From: Actinoplanes auranticolor
GTDB taxonomy: Bacteria > Actinomycetota > Actinomycetes > Mycobacteriales > Micromonosporaceae
DNA length: 64,000 nt
Assembly (NCBI RefSeq): GCF_018332655.1
Contig: NZ_BOQL01000013.1
Span: forward strand, 1 to 64,000
Direction: 5' to 3'
Numbering within the stretch: the stretch's first letter is position 1; every line of letters starts with the position of its first letter. Under the pieces are notes generated by a model. That model saw only the letters and a list, made by a program, of their open reading frames with translations. It ran no database searches and was not told the origin of the DNA. Both the position numbers and the translations under genes were made by a program. This document shows positions 18,171-30,712 of this stretch, one piece after another.

Positions 18171-19300
18171 CCGACGCAGCACGGGCGACGATGTGGCACG
18201 GCTCGGTCGCACTGGTGCTGGGCTCCAGCACCGGTGGCGTCGGACGGCACGTGGCCTCGCTCACCCGTGGCCTGCTCGCGGCCGGTTGCCGGGTGCTGGT
18301 CTGCGGGCCCGCGGCGGCCGACGAGCTGTTCGGCTTCTCCGCGGCCGGCGCGCAGTTCGCCCCGGTGGAGATCCCGGCCAACCCCGGCCCCCAGGACTCC
18401 GGCGCGGTCCGGGCCCTGCGCCGAGCGCTGACCGGCCGCGACGTCGACGTCGTGCACGCGCACGGGCTGCGGGCGGCCTTCGTCGCCTCGCTGGCCCGGC
18501 CCGCCGCCCCGCTGGTGGTCACCTGGCACAACGCGGTCCTCGCCCGCGGCCTGCGCGGACAGGCGTCGGCGCTGGTCGAGCGGATCGTCGCCCGCGCGGC
18601 CACCCTGACCCTCGGCGCCTCCGAGGACCTGGTGGAACGCGCCGTGGCGCTGGGCGCCCGCAACGCGCGCCTGGGTGCGGTCGCCGCGCCCGCACTGGCC
18701 GCGCCCAAGCGCAGCCGTGCCGCCGTACGGGCCGAATTCCGGCTCACCCCGGACACCCCGCTGATCCTCTCGGTCGGCCGGCTGCACCCGCAGAAACGGT
18801 ACGACGTCCTGGTCGAGGCGGCCGCCCGCTGGCGCGACCTGAAGCCGGTCCCGACGGTGCTGGTGGCCGGGTCCGGGCCCAGCTACATGCTGCTGGCCCA
18901 GCGCATCTCGGAGGTGCGGGCCAAGTTCTTCCTGCTCGGCCACCGCAAGGACGTGCCCGACCTGCTGGCCGGCGCCGACCTGGCGGTGATCACGAGCGAC
19001 TGGGAGGCCCGCCAGCTGTTCGCCCAGGAGGCGCTGAATGCCGGCGTGCCGCTGGTGACCACGGCCGTGGGCGGACTGCCGGGACTGGTAGGAGACGCCG
19101 CGGTGCTGATCCCGCCGGGAGACGTGGACGCGCTCGACACGGCGGTGCGCGAGCTGCTGGCGGATCCGGCCAAGCGAGCGGAGTATGCGGCCCGGGGGCC
19201 GCGCCAGGCGGCGACGTGGCCGTCGGAGGAGGACACGGTCGCTGACGTGCTGGCCGCTTATGCGTCGGTGACGACAAGCGCGCGGGCAGGCCAGGGGTGA
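18167..19300 (+). CDS. Glycosyltransferase family 4 protein
   Basis: The 377-residue protein starts at GTG 18167 (GTGA overlap with murJ). The N-terminal Rossmann domain contains SSTGGVGRHVASLTRGLLA, the usual GT4 acceptor loop, and DVVHAHGLRAAFVASLA. The C-terminal donor domain has ILSVGRLHPQKRYDVLVEA and SDWEARQLFAQEALNAGVPLV (family pattern E...EALA.G.PVV, with EALNAG). It probably transfers a sugar from a nucleotide donor to a lipid-linked intermediate, given its neighbours. Confidence 0.88.
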   Translation: MTDAARATMWHGSVALVLGSSTGGVGRHVASLTRGLLAAGCRVLVCGPAAADELFGFSAAGAQFAPVEIPANPGPQDSGAVRALRRALTGRDVDVVHAHGLRAAFVASLARPAAPLVVTWHNAVLARGLRGQASALVERIVARAATLTLGASEDLVERAVALGARNARLGAVAAPALAAPKRSRAAVRAEFRLTPDTPLILSVGRLHPQKRYDVLVEAAARWRDLKPVPTVLVAGSGPSYMLLAQRISEVRAKFFLLGHRKDVPDLLAGADLAVITSDWEARQLFAQEALNAGVPLVTTAVGGLPGLVGDAAVLIPPGDVDALDTAVRELLADPAKRAEYAARGPRQAATWPSEEDTVADVLAAYASVTTSARAGQG

Positions 19301-22110
19301 GCGAGCCGGACCCCGGCACCACCGCACCCGAGCCGGACGACGACCCGACACCGGGCGCGCCTGCGTCAGGGAGCACGCCCGGACCTGCCGCGACCGAGTC
19401 CGCTCGGACCCACGCTCCTGACCCGGATAAACCGGCCGACGCCGACCGTGCTGCGGCGCCGGAGGTGGCCGCGACCGAAGCCGGTCCGCTCCCCTCCGGG
19501 GATGAGGACCCGGCCACCCGCAAGAGTGGCGAACTCGGCGATCCAGCAGCTCAGAAGGCGGCCGCGGCGGTAGGCCGCGACGGCGGCGCGCTGAGCGATC
19601 CAGCCGGTCAGCAGCCCGAAACGGCGGAGAGCGAAAGCAGCCCCGAGCCCGGCGGGCCGGACCGCGAACCGGCCGGCGGGAAGAGCCGCAAGCCCGGCGA
19701 CCCGGGCCAGGAAACGGCCGGCCGCAAGCCCGGCAGCCCGGGCCGGCAAGCGGCCGGCCGAAAGAGCCGCAAGCCGGCGCGTAAACCCGGCAGCGTGCGG
19801 CCGAGACGCACGACCGCCGAAGCCCGGGGCAGCTGGCCGGCCAGGGTCCGCAACACCCTCCGCCGCGGGATCAGGCCGGACTCCGCGCCCCCCTCCCGGA
19901 TGCGCCGGGGACGGACCTGGCTGCCGTACCTGTTGATCGTGCTCGCCGCGGCCGCCAGCATCGCCGGGCTCGCCGTGCGGCCCGCCACCGGAGCCCCGCA
20001 GGACACCGCCGACTACGTCATCCTGGCCGGGGCCGCCGGGCTACGTTGGGACGATCTCGACCCGCAGCGGACGCCCGCGCTCTGGCAGGAGGCCAGCCGC
20101 GGGTCGATCGGGTGGCTCTCGGTGCGGTCCGCGCACTCCACCACCTGCCCGGCCGACGGCTGGCTCACGCTCGGCGCCGGGAACTACGCGATCTGGGCGA
20201 ACACCCGGGTCGACCGGCAGTGCCCGCCCGTGCAGCCCGTCCTCACCCAGCCCGATGCCATCGGCGCCAATCTGCCCGAGCTGGGCGGGGTAGTGCGGGG
20301 CAACCAGGACAACCAGCCCTACGGCGCCCTGCCCGGTGCGCTCGCCGAGTCCGTGCGGTGCACCGTGGCCGTCGGGCCGGGTGCTGCCGTTGCCGCCGCC
20401 CGGCCGTTCGGGCGGGTCGACCGGTACGCGCCCAGCCTGCCCGACGATCCCCGGCGCCTGCTCTCCGACTGTGTGCTGAGCGTGGTCGACCTGGGTACGG
20501 TCAGCGGCTCCGGTACCGCCCGGCAGGCCCTGGTGGCCCGGGCCGATGCGACGCTGGCCCGGATCATCGCCGCCCGCCCCGAGCGGTCGCTGATCATGGT
20601 TGCGGGCGTCTCCGACACCGACACCACCTCGCGTCTGCACGTGGCCATCGCCGAGGGCCCGGGCTGGCAGGGTGGCTGGCTGACCTCGGCCGGCACCGGC
20701 CGTGACGGTTATCTGCAGCTCGTCGACCTGGCTCCGACCGTGCTGAGCGCGCTGGGCCGGCCCTCGCCGGAGGGGCGGTTCAGCGGCTTCAGCGCCCTGT
20801 CGGTCCCCGGGCGGCCGGCCGATCCGGCGGAGGCCGTCGGCGGCGAGAACAACGCGGACAAGCGGGCCGGCGCCCAGCTGGGGATCGCCGGGATCTACTT
20901 CTCCGGGCTGGGTGCCGTACAGCTGGCGGTTTTTCTGCTGGTCGTCCCGTTGATGATCCGGGCCCGGCGGCATGCCGGGCCGACCGGACCAGCTGCCGCG
21001 CCGCGGTTGCTCGTGCTCGGCGCCGAGGTGCTGCTCATCGCAGTGGCCCTGGCCATCCCGGCCGCCCTGCTCGCCGACGCCGCGCCCTGGTGGCGGGCCG
21101 GGCGCCCGGGCATCGTCTTCGCGGCGCTGACCTTCGCGCTGATGCTCGCCGGCACCGTCGCGGTCCGTCTCGCGCCGCGCTATCCGCGCACCCTGTGGCC
21201 GATGGGGGTGGTTTCCGCGGTCGGCGCCGCGGTGGTCGGCTTCGACCTGCTCACCGGCGCGCAGCTGCAGCTCAACGGCGTCGCCGGCTACTCGGCGATC
21301 GAGGGCGCGCGCTACTCCGGGGTGGGCAGCGTCGGGCTGGGCGTGTTCGTGGCCGGGATGCTGTTCCTGGCCGGCTGTGTGGCGCAGTGGGTTCGCCGGC
21401 CCTGGCGGCCCGTGGTGGTCGTGATGGTCGGCGGCCTGGCGGTCGTGATGGTCGGCAGCCCCTATCTGGGCGCCGATCCGGTCGGCGCGATCGCCGTCAC
21501 CGCCGGGGTGTGCGTCGCCGCCGCGATCAGCACCGGTGGCTGGCTGACGTTCCCGCGGTTCGCCTGGGCGGCGCTCGCCGGGCTCGCGGTCACCATCGGC
21601 TTCGCCGTGCTGGACCTGCGCCGGCCGGAGCTCGAGCAGGGCAGCCTGGGGCGCGCGCTGACGGCGCTGGGCGAGGGTACGGCGGGCCCGGCCATCCAGC
21701 GCGCGGCCACCTCCAACGCCCACGCCCTGGACAGCCCCCTGACGCTGCTGGCCGTGATCGGTGTCCTGATGCTCGCCTTCAGCCAGTTCTCGCCCTGGGG
21801 CGGCCTGAACCGGGTCTTCGGCCTGCACCCGGCGCTGCGCGCGGCGCTGGCCGGCACCACCGTCGCCACGATGATCGCCGGGGTGCTGGGCGGGGCGGCG
21901 TTCGCGGTCGCCGGGGCCGCCGCCGCGGTGGCCGTGCCGCTGGCCGTGCTGACCACGTTGCGGGTGCTCGGCCACGCCGCCGACCGCACCCGGCCGGAAG
22001 GCGGCACCGACGGCCCGGGCGGGCCCGGTCTGTCGATGCGGCCCGGCCCGGTGACGCCGCCCCCGGGCGACAAATCCGACTCGGCGGGCGTGACCGTGCG
22101 TCAGCGCTGA
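19297..22110 (+). CDS. Large membrane protein with Lys/Pro-rich N-terminus and extracytoplasmic domain
   Basis: The 937-residue protein starts at GTG 19297, overlapping the GT4 stop. Residues 1-200 are disordered (GRKPGSPGRQAAGRKSRKPA). A first membrane helix follows at about residues 210-228 (LPYLLIVLAAAASIAGLAV). An extracytoplasmic domain of about 300 residues (DYVILAGAAGLRWDDLDPQ) follows, with an 'AHSTTCPADGWLTLGAG' segment recalling alkaline-phosphatase-like folds. About ten more hydrophobic segments form the C-terminal half. It belongs to a conserved actinobacterial group I know only as uncharacterised; coupling to murJ and GT4 suggests a cell-envelope role. Confidence 0.75.
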   Translation: MSEPDPGTTAPEPDDDPTPGAPASGSTPGPAATESARTHAPDPDKPADADRAAAPEVAATEAGPLPSGDEDPATRKSGELGDPAAQKAAAAVGRDGGALSDPAGQQPETAESESSPEPGGPDREPAGGKSRKPGDPGQETAGRKPGSPGRQAAGRKSRKPARKPGSVRPRRTTAEARGSWPARVRNTLRRGIRPDSAPPSRMRRGRTWLPYLLIVLAAAASIAGLAVRPATGAPQDTADYVILAGAAGLRWDDLDPQRTPALWQEASRGSIGWLSVRSAHSTTCPADGWLTLGAGNYAIWANTRVDRQCPPVQPVLTQPDAIGANLPELGGVVRGNQDNQPYGALPGALAESVRCTVAVGPGAAVAAARPFGRVDRYAPSLPDDPRRLLSDCVLSVVDLGTVSGSGTARQALVARADATLARIIAARPERSLIMVAGVSDTDTTSRLHVAIAEGPGWQGGWLTSAGTGRDGYLQLVDLAPTVLSALGRPSPEGRFSGFSALSVPGRPADPAEAVGGENNADKRAGAQLGIAGIYFSGLGAVQLAVFLLVVPLMIRARRHAGPTGPAAAPRLLVLGAEVLLIAVALAIPAALLADAAPWWRAGRPGIVFAALTFALMLAGTVAVRLAPRYPRTLWPMGVVSAVGAAVVGFDLLTGAQLQLNGVAGYSAIEGARYSGVGSVGLGVFVAGMLFLAGCVAQWVRRPWRPVVVVMVGGLAVVMVGSPYLGADPVGAIAVTAGVCVAAAISTGGWLTFPRFAWAALAGLAVTIGFAVLDLRRPELEQGSLGRALTALGEGTAGPAIQRAATSNAHALDSPLTLLAVIGVLMLAFSQFSPWGGLNRVFGLHPALRAALAGTTVATMIAGVLGGAAFAVAGAAAAVAVPLAVLTTLRVLGHAADRTRPEGGTDGPGGPGLSMRPGPVTPPPGDKSDSAGVTVRQR

Positions 22111-22206
22111 CCCGGACACGCGTGACGACCAGCCCGAACGTGCGCGCGCCGGCGATGGTGTTACCGTGGAATCCCGTGGATGGCGCGATCTGCCGATGAT
22201 GGTTGA

Positions 22207-24590
<2,384 letters not shown>

Positions 24591-24598
24591 GCTGCGAT

Positions 24599-24627
24599 CC
24601 GGTACGCCCGCTGAGCGGGCGTACCGG
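24599..24627 (+). terminator. Strong hairpin after pyrG-NUDIX operon
   Basis: CCGGTACGCCCGCT and AGCGGGCGTACCGG are exact inverted repeats of 14 nt around a single G. No T run follows, so it may act as a U-less terminator or a bidirectional one for the convergent genes. Confidence 0.6.
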
Positions 24628-24661
24628 TCGGGGCCAGGCCGGGTCTGGGGCCAAGAGCGGC

Positions 24662-24717
24662 AGGCCGGCACAAGGCGGGCCAAGCGGAAAGGCCGGCACA
24701 AGGCGGGCCAAGCGGAA
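24662..24717. repeat. Two tandem 28-bp repeats between convergent genes
   Basis: AGGCCGGCACAAGGCGGGCC plus AAGCGGAA (28 nt) occurs at 24662-24689 and 24690-24717. Degenerate GGCCGG/AAGCC runs follow to about 24765. It lies between a terminator hairpin and the stop of the next minus-strand gene. Confidence 0.85.
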
Positions 24718-24769
24718 GGCCGGCGGAAGCCGGGCCGGGCCGGGCGGAAGCCCGGCCGAAGCCGGGCCG

Positions 24770-25774
24770 TCAGGCGGCCTTGAGGACGGCCTCGCCGGTC
24801 AGCTCGACCGAGCGCACCCGGTCGTCGATCTCCGTGGCGTAGTGGGCCACGATCACCTCGTCCGCCCCGCACGACGCCGCGAAGTCCGCCAGGTAGGCGC
24901 GGACCTCCTCGGGAGTGCCGGCCGCGGTGTACTTCGTCATCGCGGCCAGCTGGCGGCCGTTCGGCGAGGCCAGGAAGGCGTCGATCTCCGCGTCGGTGAA
25001 GTTGGTGCCGACCGCGCCCCGGGAGATCATCGCCCGGGTCCGGGCCCGGTACGCCACCGTCATCTGCTGGATGGCCTCGTCGTGGTCCTCGGCGGCGAAG
25101 ACGTTCGCGCCCGCGATGACGTACGGCTGCTCCAGCTGCGCGGACGGCTGGAACGTCTCGCGGTAGATCTCCACCGCCTGGTGCAGGTGGGCCGGGGCGA
25201 AGTGCGAGGCGAACGCGTACGGCAGCCCGAGCTGCGCCGCCAGCTGCGCGCCGAACAGTGACGAGCCGAGGATGTACAGCGGCACCACCTCGGGCGCCCG
25301 CGGCACCGCCTGCACGCCGGGCACGCGGGTCCGGCCGCTCAGGTAGCCCTGCAGCTCCAGCACGTCCTGCGGGAACGAATCCGCCGACGTGGGGTCGCGC
25401 CGCAGGGCCAGCATCGTGTTCTGGTCGCTGCCCGGCGCGCGGCCGAGGCCCAGGTCGATGCGGTCGGGGAACAGCGTGGCCAGGGTGCCGAACTGCTCGG
25501 CGATCACCAGCGGGGAGTGGTTGGGCAGCATGATCCCGCCCGCGCCCAGCCGGATCGTGTCGGTGTGCGCGGCGATGTAGCCGATCAGCACGCTGGTGGC
25601 CGACGAGGCGATCGACGGCATGTTGTGATGTTCGGCGTACCAGACGCGCCGGTAGCCGCTGCGTTCGGCGGCGCGGGCGACGGCCACGCTGGCCTCGAAG
25701 CTGTCCCGCACGGCCTGGCCGGCGGTGATCGGAGCGAGGTCCAGCAGGGCGAGGGGCAGGGGGGAAGCGGCCAT
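24770..25774 (-). CDS. LLM-class flavin-dependent oxidoreductase
   Basis: The 334-residue protein starts at ATG 25774, preceded on the minus strand by GGAGG. It opens [20 protein letters not shown], then [20 protein letters not shown], an alkanal-monooxygenase-like pattern with the conserved [23 protein letters not shown] is the usual flavin-binding segment and [20 protein letters not shown] the middle motif. These identify the bacterial luciferase-like single-subunit subgroup, using reduced F420 or FMN. The substrate is unknown. It is divergent from the sigma factor. Confidence 0.87.
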   Translation of the reverse strand: MAASPLPLALLDLAPITAGQAVRDSFEASVAVARAAERSGYRRVWYAEHHNMPSIASSATSVLIGYIAAHTDTIRLGAGGIMLPNHSPLVIAEQFGTLATLFPDRIDLGLGRAPGSDQNTMLALRRDPTSADSFPQDVLELQGYLSGRTRVPGVQAVPRAPEVVPLYILGSSLFGAQLAAQLGLPYAFASHFAPAHLHQAVEIYRETFQPSAQLEQPYVIAGANVFAAEDHDEAIQQMTVAYRARTRAMISRGAVGTNFTDAEIDAFLASPNGRQLAAMTKYTAAGTPEEVRAYLADFAASCGADEVIVAHYATEIDDRVRSVELTGEAVLKAA

Positions 25775-25874
25775 CTCTGCATCCTCCGTCGTGGTGGTCG
25801 TGCCACCAACCGGCGGCGGCCACGCGTGACCACCGCCACGGGAACCCGGCGCCGCGAGCGGACAGGAACCAGTT

Positions 25875-26498
25875 GTGAACCCATCCCAGCGAGCCCGGAT
25901 CCGCGCCGGCGATCCCGCGACGTTCGGGCAGCTCTTCTCCGACCACGCGCAAGAGGTGTACCGGTACGTCGTGCGCAGCACCGGCAACTGGAGCGCCGCC
26001 GAGGACATCGTCTCGCTGACCTTCCTGGAGGCGTGGCGGCTGCGCGGCAAACTGCGGCCCGACGGGGACAGCGTGCGGCCCTGGCTGCTCGGCATCGCCG
26101 TCAACGTGCTGCGCAACAACCGGCGTGCGGCCCGCCGGCACGCCGCCGCGCTGGTCCGGTTGCCACCGGCCGAGGCGATGCCGGACTTCGCCGACGAGCT
26201 CGTCAACCGGATGCGTGACAGCGAGCAGCTCGCCGCCGCCACGGCCGCCCTGGACCGGCTGCGGCCGGCCGAGCGGGAGGTGTTCACGCTCTGCGTCTGG
26301 TCCGGGCTGGACTACGCGCAGACCGCGGAGGCGCTGGGCGTACCGGTCGGCACGGTCCGGTCCCGGCTGTCCCGGGCCCGGGCGAAATTGCGCGAGCTGA
26401 CCGCGGAGCCGGGCCGGCCGGCCCCCGGGCCGGGCAGTGGACAGGCACACCTCGGCCGTACCGATACGGCCCGATCGAACCAGGAGCACAAGCGATGA
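25875..26498 (+). CDS. ECF-type RNA polymerase sigma factor
   Basis: The 207-residue protein starts at GTG 25875. Region 2 reads [20 protein letters not shown] then [14 protein letters not shown], and region 4 reads [20 protein letters not shown] with [20 protein letters not shown]. Two GGAACC hexamers (25841-25846, 25865-25870) precede it, the kind of sequence used as an ECF -35, so autoregulation is possible but unproven. The gene overlaps the next one by ATGA; that partner is a membrane protein, so a sigma/partner unit is likely. Confidence 0.88.
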   Translation: MNPSQRARIRAGDPATFGQLFSDHAQEVYRYVVRSTGNWSAAEDIVSLTFLEAWRLRGKLRPDGDSVRPWLLGIAVNVLRNNRRAARRHAAALVRLPPAEAMPDFADELVNRMRDSEQLAAATAALDRLRPAEREVFTLCVWSGLDYAQTAEALGVPVGTVRSRLSRARAKLRELTAEPGRPAPGPGSGQAHLGRTDTARSNQEHKR

Positions 26499-27493
26499 AG
26501 CAGTCACCACGGCTCGACCCGGCCGAACGGGCCGAACTGGCGCGCCTGCTGCCGCCGCCGGGGGACCCGGAGCTGAGCCGGATCCGGCACCGCCTGCTCA
26601 AGGACGCGTTCCTGCAGCAGGTGGCCGAGCCCCGGACCGGGTGGTCCGGCCGCCGGTTCACCCTGCTCGCCGCGCCGCTCGCGGCCGCGGTGCTGGTCGC
26701 GGCGATCATCGGGGTGGCGGTGCTCCACGGTCGGACGGGCGGCGGCACGACCACCGGCGCCGATTCGCGCGTGGCGGTCGCCGTCGGCGACGCGACCGGC
26801 GTCGCGCCGCTGATGGACCGGGTGGCCGCGGTCGCGGGCCGGGAGCCGTCGGTGCCGCTCGGCCGGGACGAGTACGTCTACGTCAGAAGCCGGGTGGCCT
26901 GGCTGATGCTCGCCGGAGAGCCCAGCTCCGGTCAGCAGGAGATCGGTGCCACCAACTCCGTCCTCGACGAGGTGCACGACCGGGAGATCTGGCTGCCCGC
27001 GGCGCGGGGCGACGAGGGCCTCATCCGGGAACGGGGCGAGACGTTCGGCCTGTCCGGCGCGGAACCGAACAGCACCTACGCGGAGCTGCCCACCGATCCG
27101 GCCGAGCTGCTCGAGCGGATCTACGCCGAGACCCGGGGGCAGGACAGCGGGCCGGACACCGCCGCGTTCGGCTTCCTCGGTGACGCGCTGCGGGAGTCGT
27201 TGCTGCCCCCGCCGGTGGCCGCCGCGATCTACCGGGCGGCCGCGCGGATCCCCGGGGTGGTGCTGGTGGCCGACTCGGTCGACGCACAGGGCCGGCACGG
27301 GGTCGCCGTCGCGCGGACCCGCGAGGACGGCGAGCGGCTGGAGTGGATCTTCGACCCGGTCACCTTCGAGTACCTCGGGGAGCGTTCGTACCTGGTCCGG
27401 GACACCCCGCTGGGCAAGGCCGGGATGCTCACCGGTACGACCGCGGTCCTGCAGCGGGGCGTCGTCGCCGGCAAGGGCGTGCTGCCGCGGTAG
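26495..27493 (+). CDS. CU044_5270-type membrane protein paired with the sigma factor
   Basis: The 332-residue protein starts at ATG 26495 (ATGA overlap). The cytoplasmic N-terminus is followed by one membrane helix near residues 52-72 (TLLAAPLAAAVLVAAIIGVA). The remainder would be extracytoplasmic, with VPLGRDEYVYVRSRVAW and YRAAARIPGVVLVADSVDAQ. This layout fits the CU044_5270 family, regularly encoded behind ECF sigma factors and often considered anti-sigma-like or sensory. No zinc-binding HxxxCxxC motif is visible, so its anti-sigma activity is inference only. Confidence 0.75.
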   Translation: MKQSPRLDPAERAELARLLPPPGDPELSRIRHRLLKDAFLQQVAEPRTGWSGRRFTLLAAPLAAAVLVAAIIGVAVLHGRTGGGTTTGADSRVAVAVGDATGVAPLMDRVAAVAGREPSVPLGRDEYVYVRSRVAWLMLAGEPSSGQQEIGATNSVLDEVHDREIWLPAARGDEGLIRERGETFGLSGAEPNSTYAELPTDPAELLERIYAETRGQDSGPDTAAFGFLGDALRESLLPPPVAAAIYRAAARIPGVVLVADSVDAQGRHGVAVARTREDGERLEWIFDPVTFEYLGERSYLVRDTPLGKAGMLTGTTAVLQRGVVAGKGVLPR

Positions 27494-27630
27494 CCACCGA
27501 CCGGCTCCAAATCTTGATCTTCGCGCAACGGATCGGCAGTATCTTCCACTTGGTGGGACGGTAATCTGCTAAGCAGCCCGTCTCGGGTATGAGCCATCGA
27601 CGTCTCTCCCGGAAAGGACGGTGTCGACTC

Positions 27631-28746
27631 ATGAAGGTCGGCATTCCGAGCGAAGTCAAGAACAACGAGTTCCGGGTCGCGATCACCCCCGCGGGGGTCT
27701 TCGAGCTGAACCGGGCCGGTCACCAGGTGTACGTGCAGGCCGGCGCCGGTGCCGGCTCGTCGATCACCGACGCCGACTACGTCGCCGCCGGGGCCACGAT
27801 CCTGGCCGGGGCCGACGACGTGTGGGCCACCGGCGATCTGATCCTCAAGGTCAAGGAGCCGATCGCCGAGGAGTACGGCCGGATGCGCGAGGGCCAGGTG
27901 CTCTTCACGTACCTGCACCTGGCGGCGTCGAAGGAGTGCACCGACGCGCTCATCGACCGCAAGGTGACCGGCATCGCGTACGAGACCGTCGAGCTGCCCG
28001 ACCGCTCGCTGCCGCTGCTGGCCCCGATGTCCGAGGTCGCCGGCCGGCTGGCCCCGCAGGTCGGCTCCTACCACCTGATGCGTTCCGGCGGCGGCCGTGG
28101 CGTGCTCATGGGCGGCGTCCCGGGCGTGTACGCGGCCAAGGTCGTGGTCATCGGCGCCGGTGTCTCCGGCATGAACGCCGCCGCGATCGCGCTGGGCATG
28201 CAGGCCGAGGTGCTGGTGCTGGACAAGAACATCGCCCGGTTGCGCGCGGCCGACGCCGACTACCGCGGTCACCTGCAGACGATCGCGTCGAACGCGTACG
28301 AGATCGAGAAGGCCGTCATCGACGCCGACCTGGTCATCGGCGCGGTCCTGGTCCCCGGCGCGAAGGCGCCGAACCTGATCTCCAACGAGCTGGTGTCGCG
28401 GATGAAGCCGGGCAGCGTGCTCGTCGACATCGCCATCGACCAGGGTGGCTGCTTCGAGGACTCGCGTCCCACCACGCACGCCGACCCGGTCTACCGGGTG
28501 CACGAGTCGATGTTCTACTGCGTGGCCAACATGCCCGGCGCGGTCCCGCACACCAGCACCTACGCGCTGACCAACGTCACCCTGCCGTACGCGCTGGAGC
28601 TGGCCAACCTCGGCTGGCGCGACGCCGTCAAGGCCGACCCGGCGCTGGCCCTGGGCGTCAACACCCACGACGGGCACGTCATCTACGGCCCGGTCGCCGA
28701 CGCGCACGGCATGCAGGCGCTGTCCCTCGCCGAGGTGCTCAGCTGA
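27631..28746 (+). CDS. ald: Alanine dehydrogenase
   Basis: The 371-residue protein starts at ATG 27631, 12 nt after GGAAAGGA. It reversibly converts L-alanine and NAD+ to pyruvate, ammonia and NADH. The family opening is [20 protein letters not shown]. Further motifs are [11 protein letters not shown] (catalytic Lys) and [10 protein letters not shown] (catalytic His). The NAD-binding site is [20 protein letters not shown]. The C-terminus has [15 protein letters not shown]. The 137-nt leader (27494-27630) contains a TAATCT that could serve as -10; no regulator site is clear. Confidence 0.96.
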   Translation: MKVGIPSEVKNNEFRVAITPAGVFELNRAGHQVYVQAGAGAGSSITDADYVAAGATILAGADDVWATGDLILKVKEPIAEEYGRMREGQVLFTYLHLAASKECTDALIDRKVTGIAYETVELPDRSLPLLAPMSEVAGRLAPQVGSYHLMRSGGGRGVLMGGVPGVYAAKVVVIGAGVSGMNAAAIALGMQAEVLVLDKNIARLRAADADYRGHLQTIASNAYEIEKAVIDADLVIGAVLVPGAKAPNLISNELVSRMKPGSVLVDIAIDQGGCFEDSRPTTHADPVYRVHESMFYCVANMPGAVPHTSTYALTNVTLPYALELANLGWRDAVKADPALALGVNTHDGHVIYGPVADAHGMQALSLAEVLS

Positions 28747-28769
28747 CCTCAGACAAGATTCGGCGGGCC

Positions 28770-29666
28770 GTGCAGACCTATCTCGACCACCTGTCGGTCG
28801 AGCGCGGCCTGTCCCGCAACACCCTGGCCTCGTACCGCCGGGATCTGGACCGGTATTCCGAGACGCTGGCCGCGGCCGGCGTCGGTGATCTCGCCGACGT
28901 CACCGCGGCCCAGGTCACCGCGCATCTCGCCGAGCTGCGCGCGGGGTCGCCGGAGCATCCGGCGCTGTCGGCCGCGTCGGCGGCCCGGGCCGTGAGCGCG
29001 GTACGCGGCCTGCACCGTTTCGCCGCCCGCGAGGGTCTCGTGGCGCACGACGTGAGCCGCGAGGTGAAGCCGCCGACACCGCCGAAGCGCCTGCCCAAGG
29101 CCCTCGACATCGACCAGGTGACCCGGCTGCTGGCCGTCCCGGGCTCCTTGCGCGACACCGCGCTGCTGGAGTTCCTCTACGGCACCGGCGCGCGGATCTC
29201 CGAGGCGGTCGGGCTGGCCGTCGACGACCTGGACTTCTCCGACGACGCGGCGGTCACCCTGCACGGCAAGGGCGGGCGCACCCGACTGGTCCCGCTCGGC
29301 CGGTACGCCCGCGCCGCCCTGGAGTCCTACCTGGTGCAGGGCCGCCCGGAGCTGGTCGCGAAGGGACGGGGCACGCCGGCGGTCTTCCTGAACCAGCGCG
29401 GCGGACCGCTGTCGCGGCAGAGCGCCTGGACGATCCTGCACCGGGCCGCGGCGGCCGTCGGGCTGCCCGTGGAGGGCCCGCACGCCGTGTCGCCGCACAC
29501 ACTGCGGCACTCGTACGCGACGCACCTCCTCGACGGTGGCGCGGACGTCCGGGTGGTCCAGGAGCTGCTCGGACACGCCTCGGTGACCACCACGCAGCTC
29601 TACACTCTTGTGACAGTGGACCGGCTCCGGGAGGTGTACGCGACCTCCCACCCGCGCGCTCGTTAG
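28770..29666 (+). CDS. xerD: Tyrosine recombinase XerD
   Basis: The 298-residue recombinase resolves chromosome dimers at dif together with XerC and FtsK. The N-terminal SAM-like domain reads [20 protein letters not shown]. The catalytic domain shows R in [12 protein letters not shown] in [28 protein letters not shown] (H-x-x-R), LLGHAS and the nucleophile Tyr in [10 protein letters not shown] chose GTG 28770; a rare CTG at 28743, overlapping the ald stop, would add nine residues. Location between ald and parA matches Rv1701. Confidence 0.93.
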   Translation: MQTYLDHLSVERGLSRNTLASYRRDLDRYSETLAAAGVGDLADVTAAQVTAHLAELRAGSPEHPALSAASAARAVSAVRGLHRFAAREGLVAHDVSREVKPPTPPKRLPKALDIDQVTRLLAVPGSLRDTALLEFLYGTGARISEAVGLAVDDLDFSDDAAVTLHGKGGRTRLVPLGRYARAALESYLVQGRPELVAKGRGTPAVFLNQRGGPLSRQSAWTILHRAAAAVGLPVEGPHAVSPHTLRHSYATHLLDGGADVRVVQELLGHASVTTTQLYTLVTVDRLREVYATSHPRAR

Positions 29667-29778
29667 AAGGTGAGCGTCAGTCCCTGCGACACGCCGAACG
29701 GCTGACCCCGGTCGGGCGGTCCTCGTGGCGTACAGTCGGGCATCGGCTCCGGCTGCGGGTCGAGAGGGGGCTGGGGAC

Positions 29779-30711
29779 GTGAGCGGAAATCATGATCGCG
29801 CTGAGGCGTGGACCAATGCCCTGCGCGACCAGCAGAGCTCGCTGGACCTCGGCGCCGACCTCGGCCCGGCCGACCCGACGGCGTACACGATGCGCCGGCC
29901 GATCCCCGAGCCGATGCCGACCGACCGGCACGGCCCCGCGCGGATCATCGCCCTGGCCAACCAGAAGGGTGGCGTCGGCAAGACCACGACGACCATCAAC
30001 CTGGGCGCCGCCCTGGCCGAGTACGGCCGCAAGGTGCTGCTCGTCGACTTCGACCCGCAGGGCGCCTGCTCGGTCGGCCTGGGTGTCAACCCGCACAACC
30101 TCGACCTGAGCATCTACAACCTGCTCATGCAGGACGACGTCACCGCCGAGGACGTCATCATCAAGACCGATGTGGCCGGCCTGCACCTGCTGCCGGCCAA
30201 CATCGACCTGTCGGCCGCCGAGATCCAGCTGGTCAACGAGGTCGCCCGGGAGATGGCCCTGGCGCGGGTGCTGCGCACCGTGCGCAAGGAGTACGACTTC
30301 ATCCTGATCGACTGCCAGCCGTCGCTGGGCCTGCTGGCGATCAACGCGCTGACCATCGCGCACGGCGTGCTCATCCCGCTGGAGTGCGAGTTCTTCAGCC
30401 TGCGCGGCGTGGCCCTGCTGCTCGACACCATCGACAAGGTCCGCGAGCGGCTGAACTTCGACCTGGAGCTCGAGGGCATCCTGGCGACCATGTACGACAG
30501 CCGCACCACCCACTGCCGCCAGGTGCTGCAGCGGGTCGTGGAGGCGTTCGGCGACAAGGTCTACCAGACCGTCATCACCAAGACGGTCAAGTTCCCGGAG
30601 TCCACGGTGGCCGGCGCGCCGATCACCAGCCTGGACCCGGCCAGCTCGGGCGCCCGCAACTACCGGCAGCTCGCCCGCGAGGTCATCGCCGCCAAGGCGG
30701 AACGGGGCTAG
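29779..30711 (+). CDS. parA: ParA/Soj-family ATPase
   Basis: The 310-residue protein starts at GTG 29779 after a strong GAGAGGGGG. A 50-residue N-terminal extension precedes the ATPase. The deviant Walker A is ANQKGGVGKTTTTINLG. The switch segments are VLLVDFDPQGACSVGLG and FILIDCQPSLGLLAINAL, and SLRGVALLLDTI is present. No ParB gene is adjacent, so this is the orphan ParA commonly found near xerD and scpA (Rv1708-type), distinct from the parAB near oriC. A role in chromosome or protein positioning is likely but not shown. Confidence 0.92.
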   Translation: MSGNHDRAEAWTNALRDQQSSLDLGADLGPADPTAYTMRRPIPEPMPTDRHGPARIIALANQKGGVGKTTTTINLGAALAEYGRKVLLVDFDPQGACSVGLGVNPHNLDLSIYNLLMQDDVTAEDVIIKTDVAGLHLLPANIDLSAAEIQLVNEVAREMALARVLRTVRKEYDFILIDCQPSLGLLAINALTIAHGVLIPLECEFFSLRGVALLLDTIDKVRERLNFDLELEGILATMYDSRTTHCRQVLQRVVEAFGDKVYQTVITKTVKFPESTVAGAPITSLDPASSGARNYRQLAREVIAAKAERG

Positions 30712-30712
30712 G

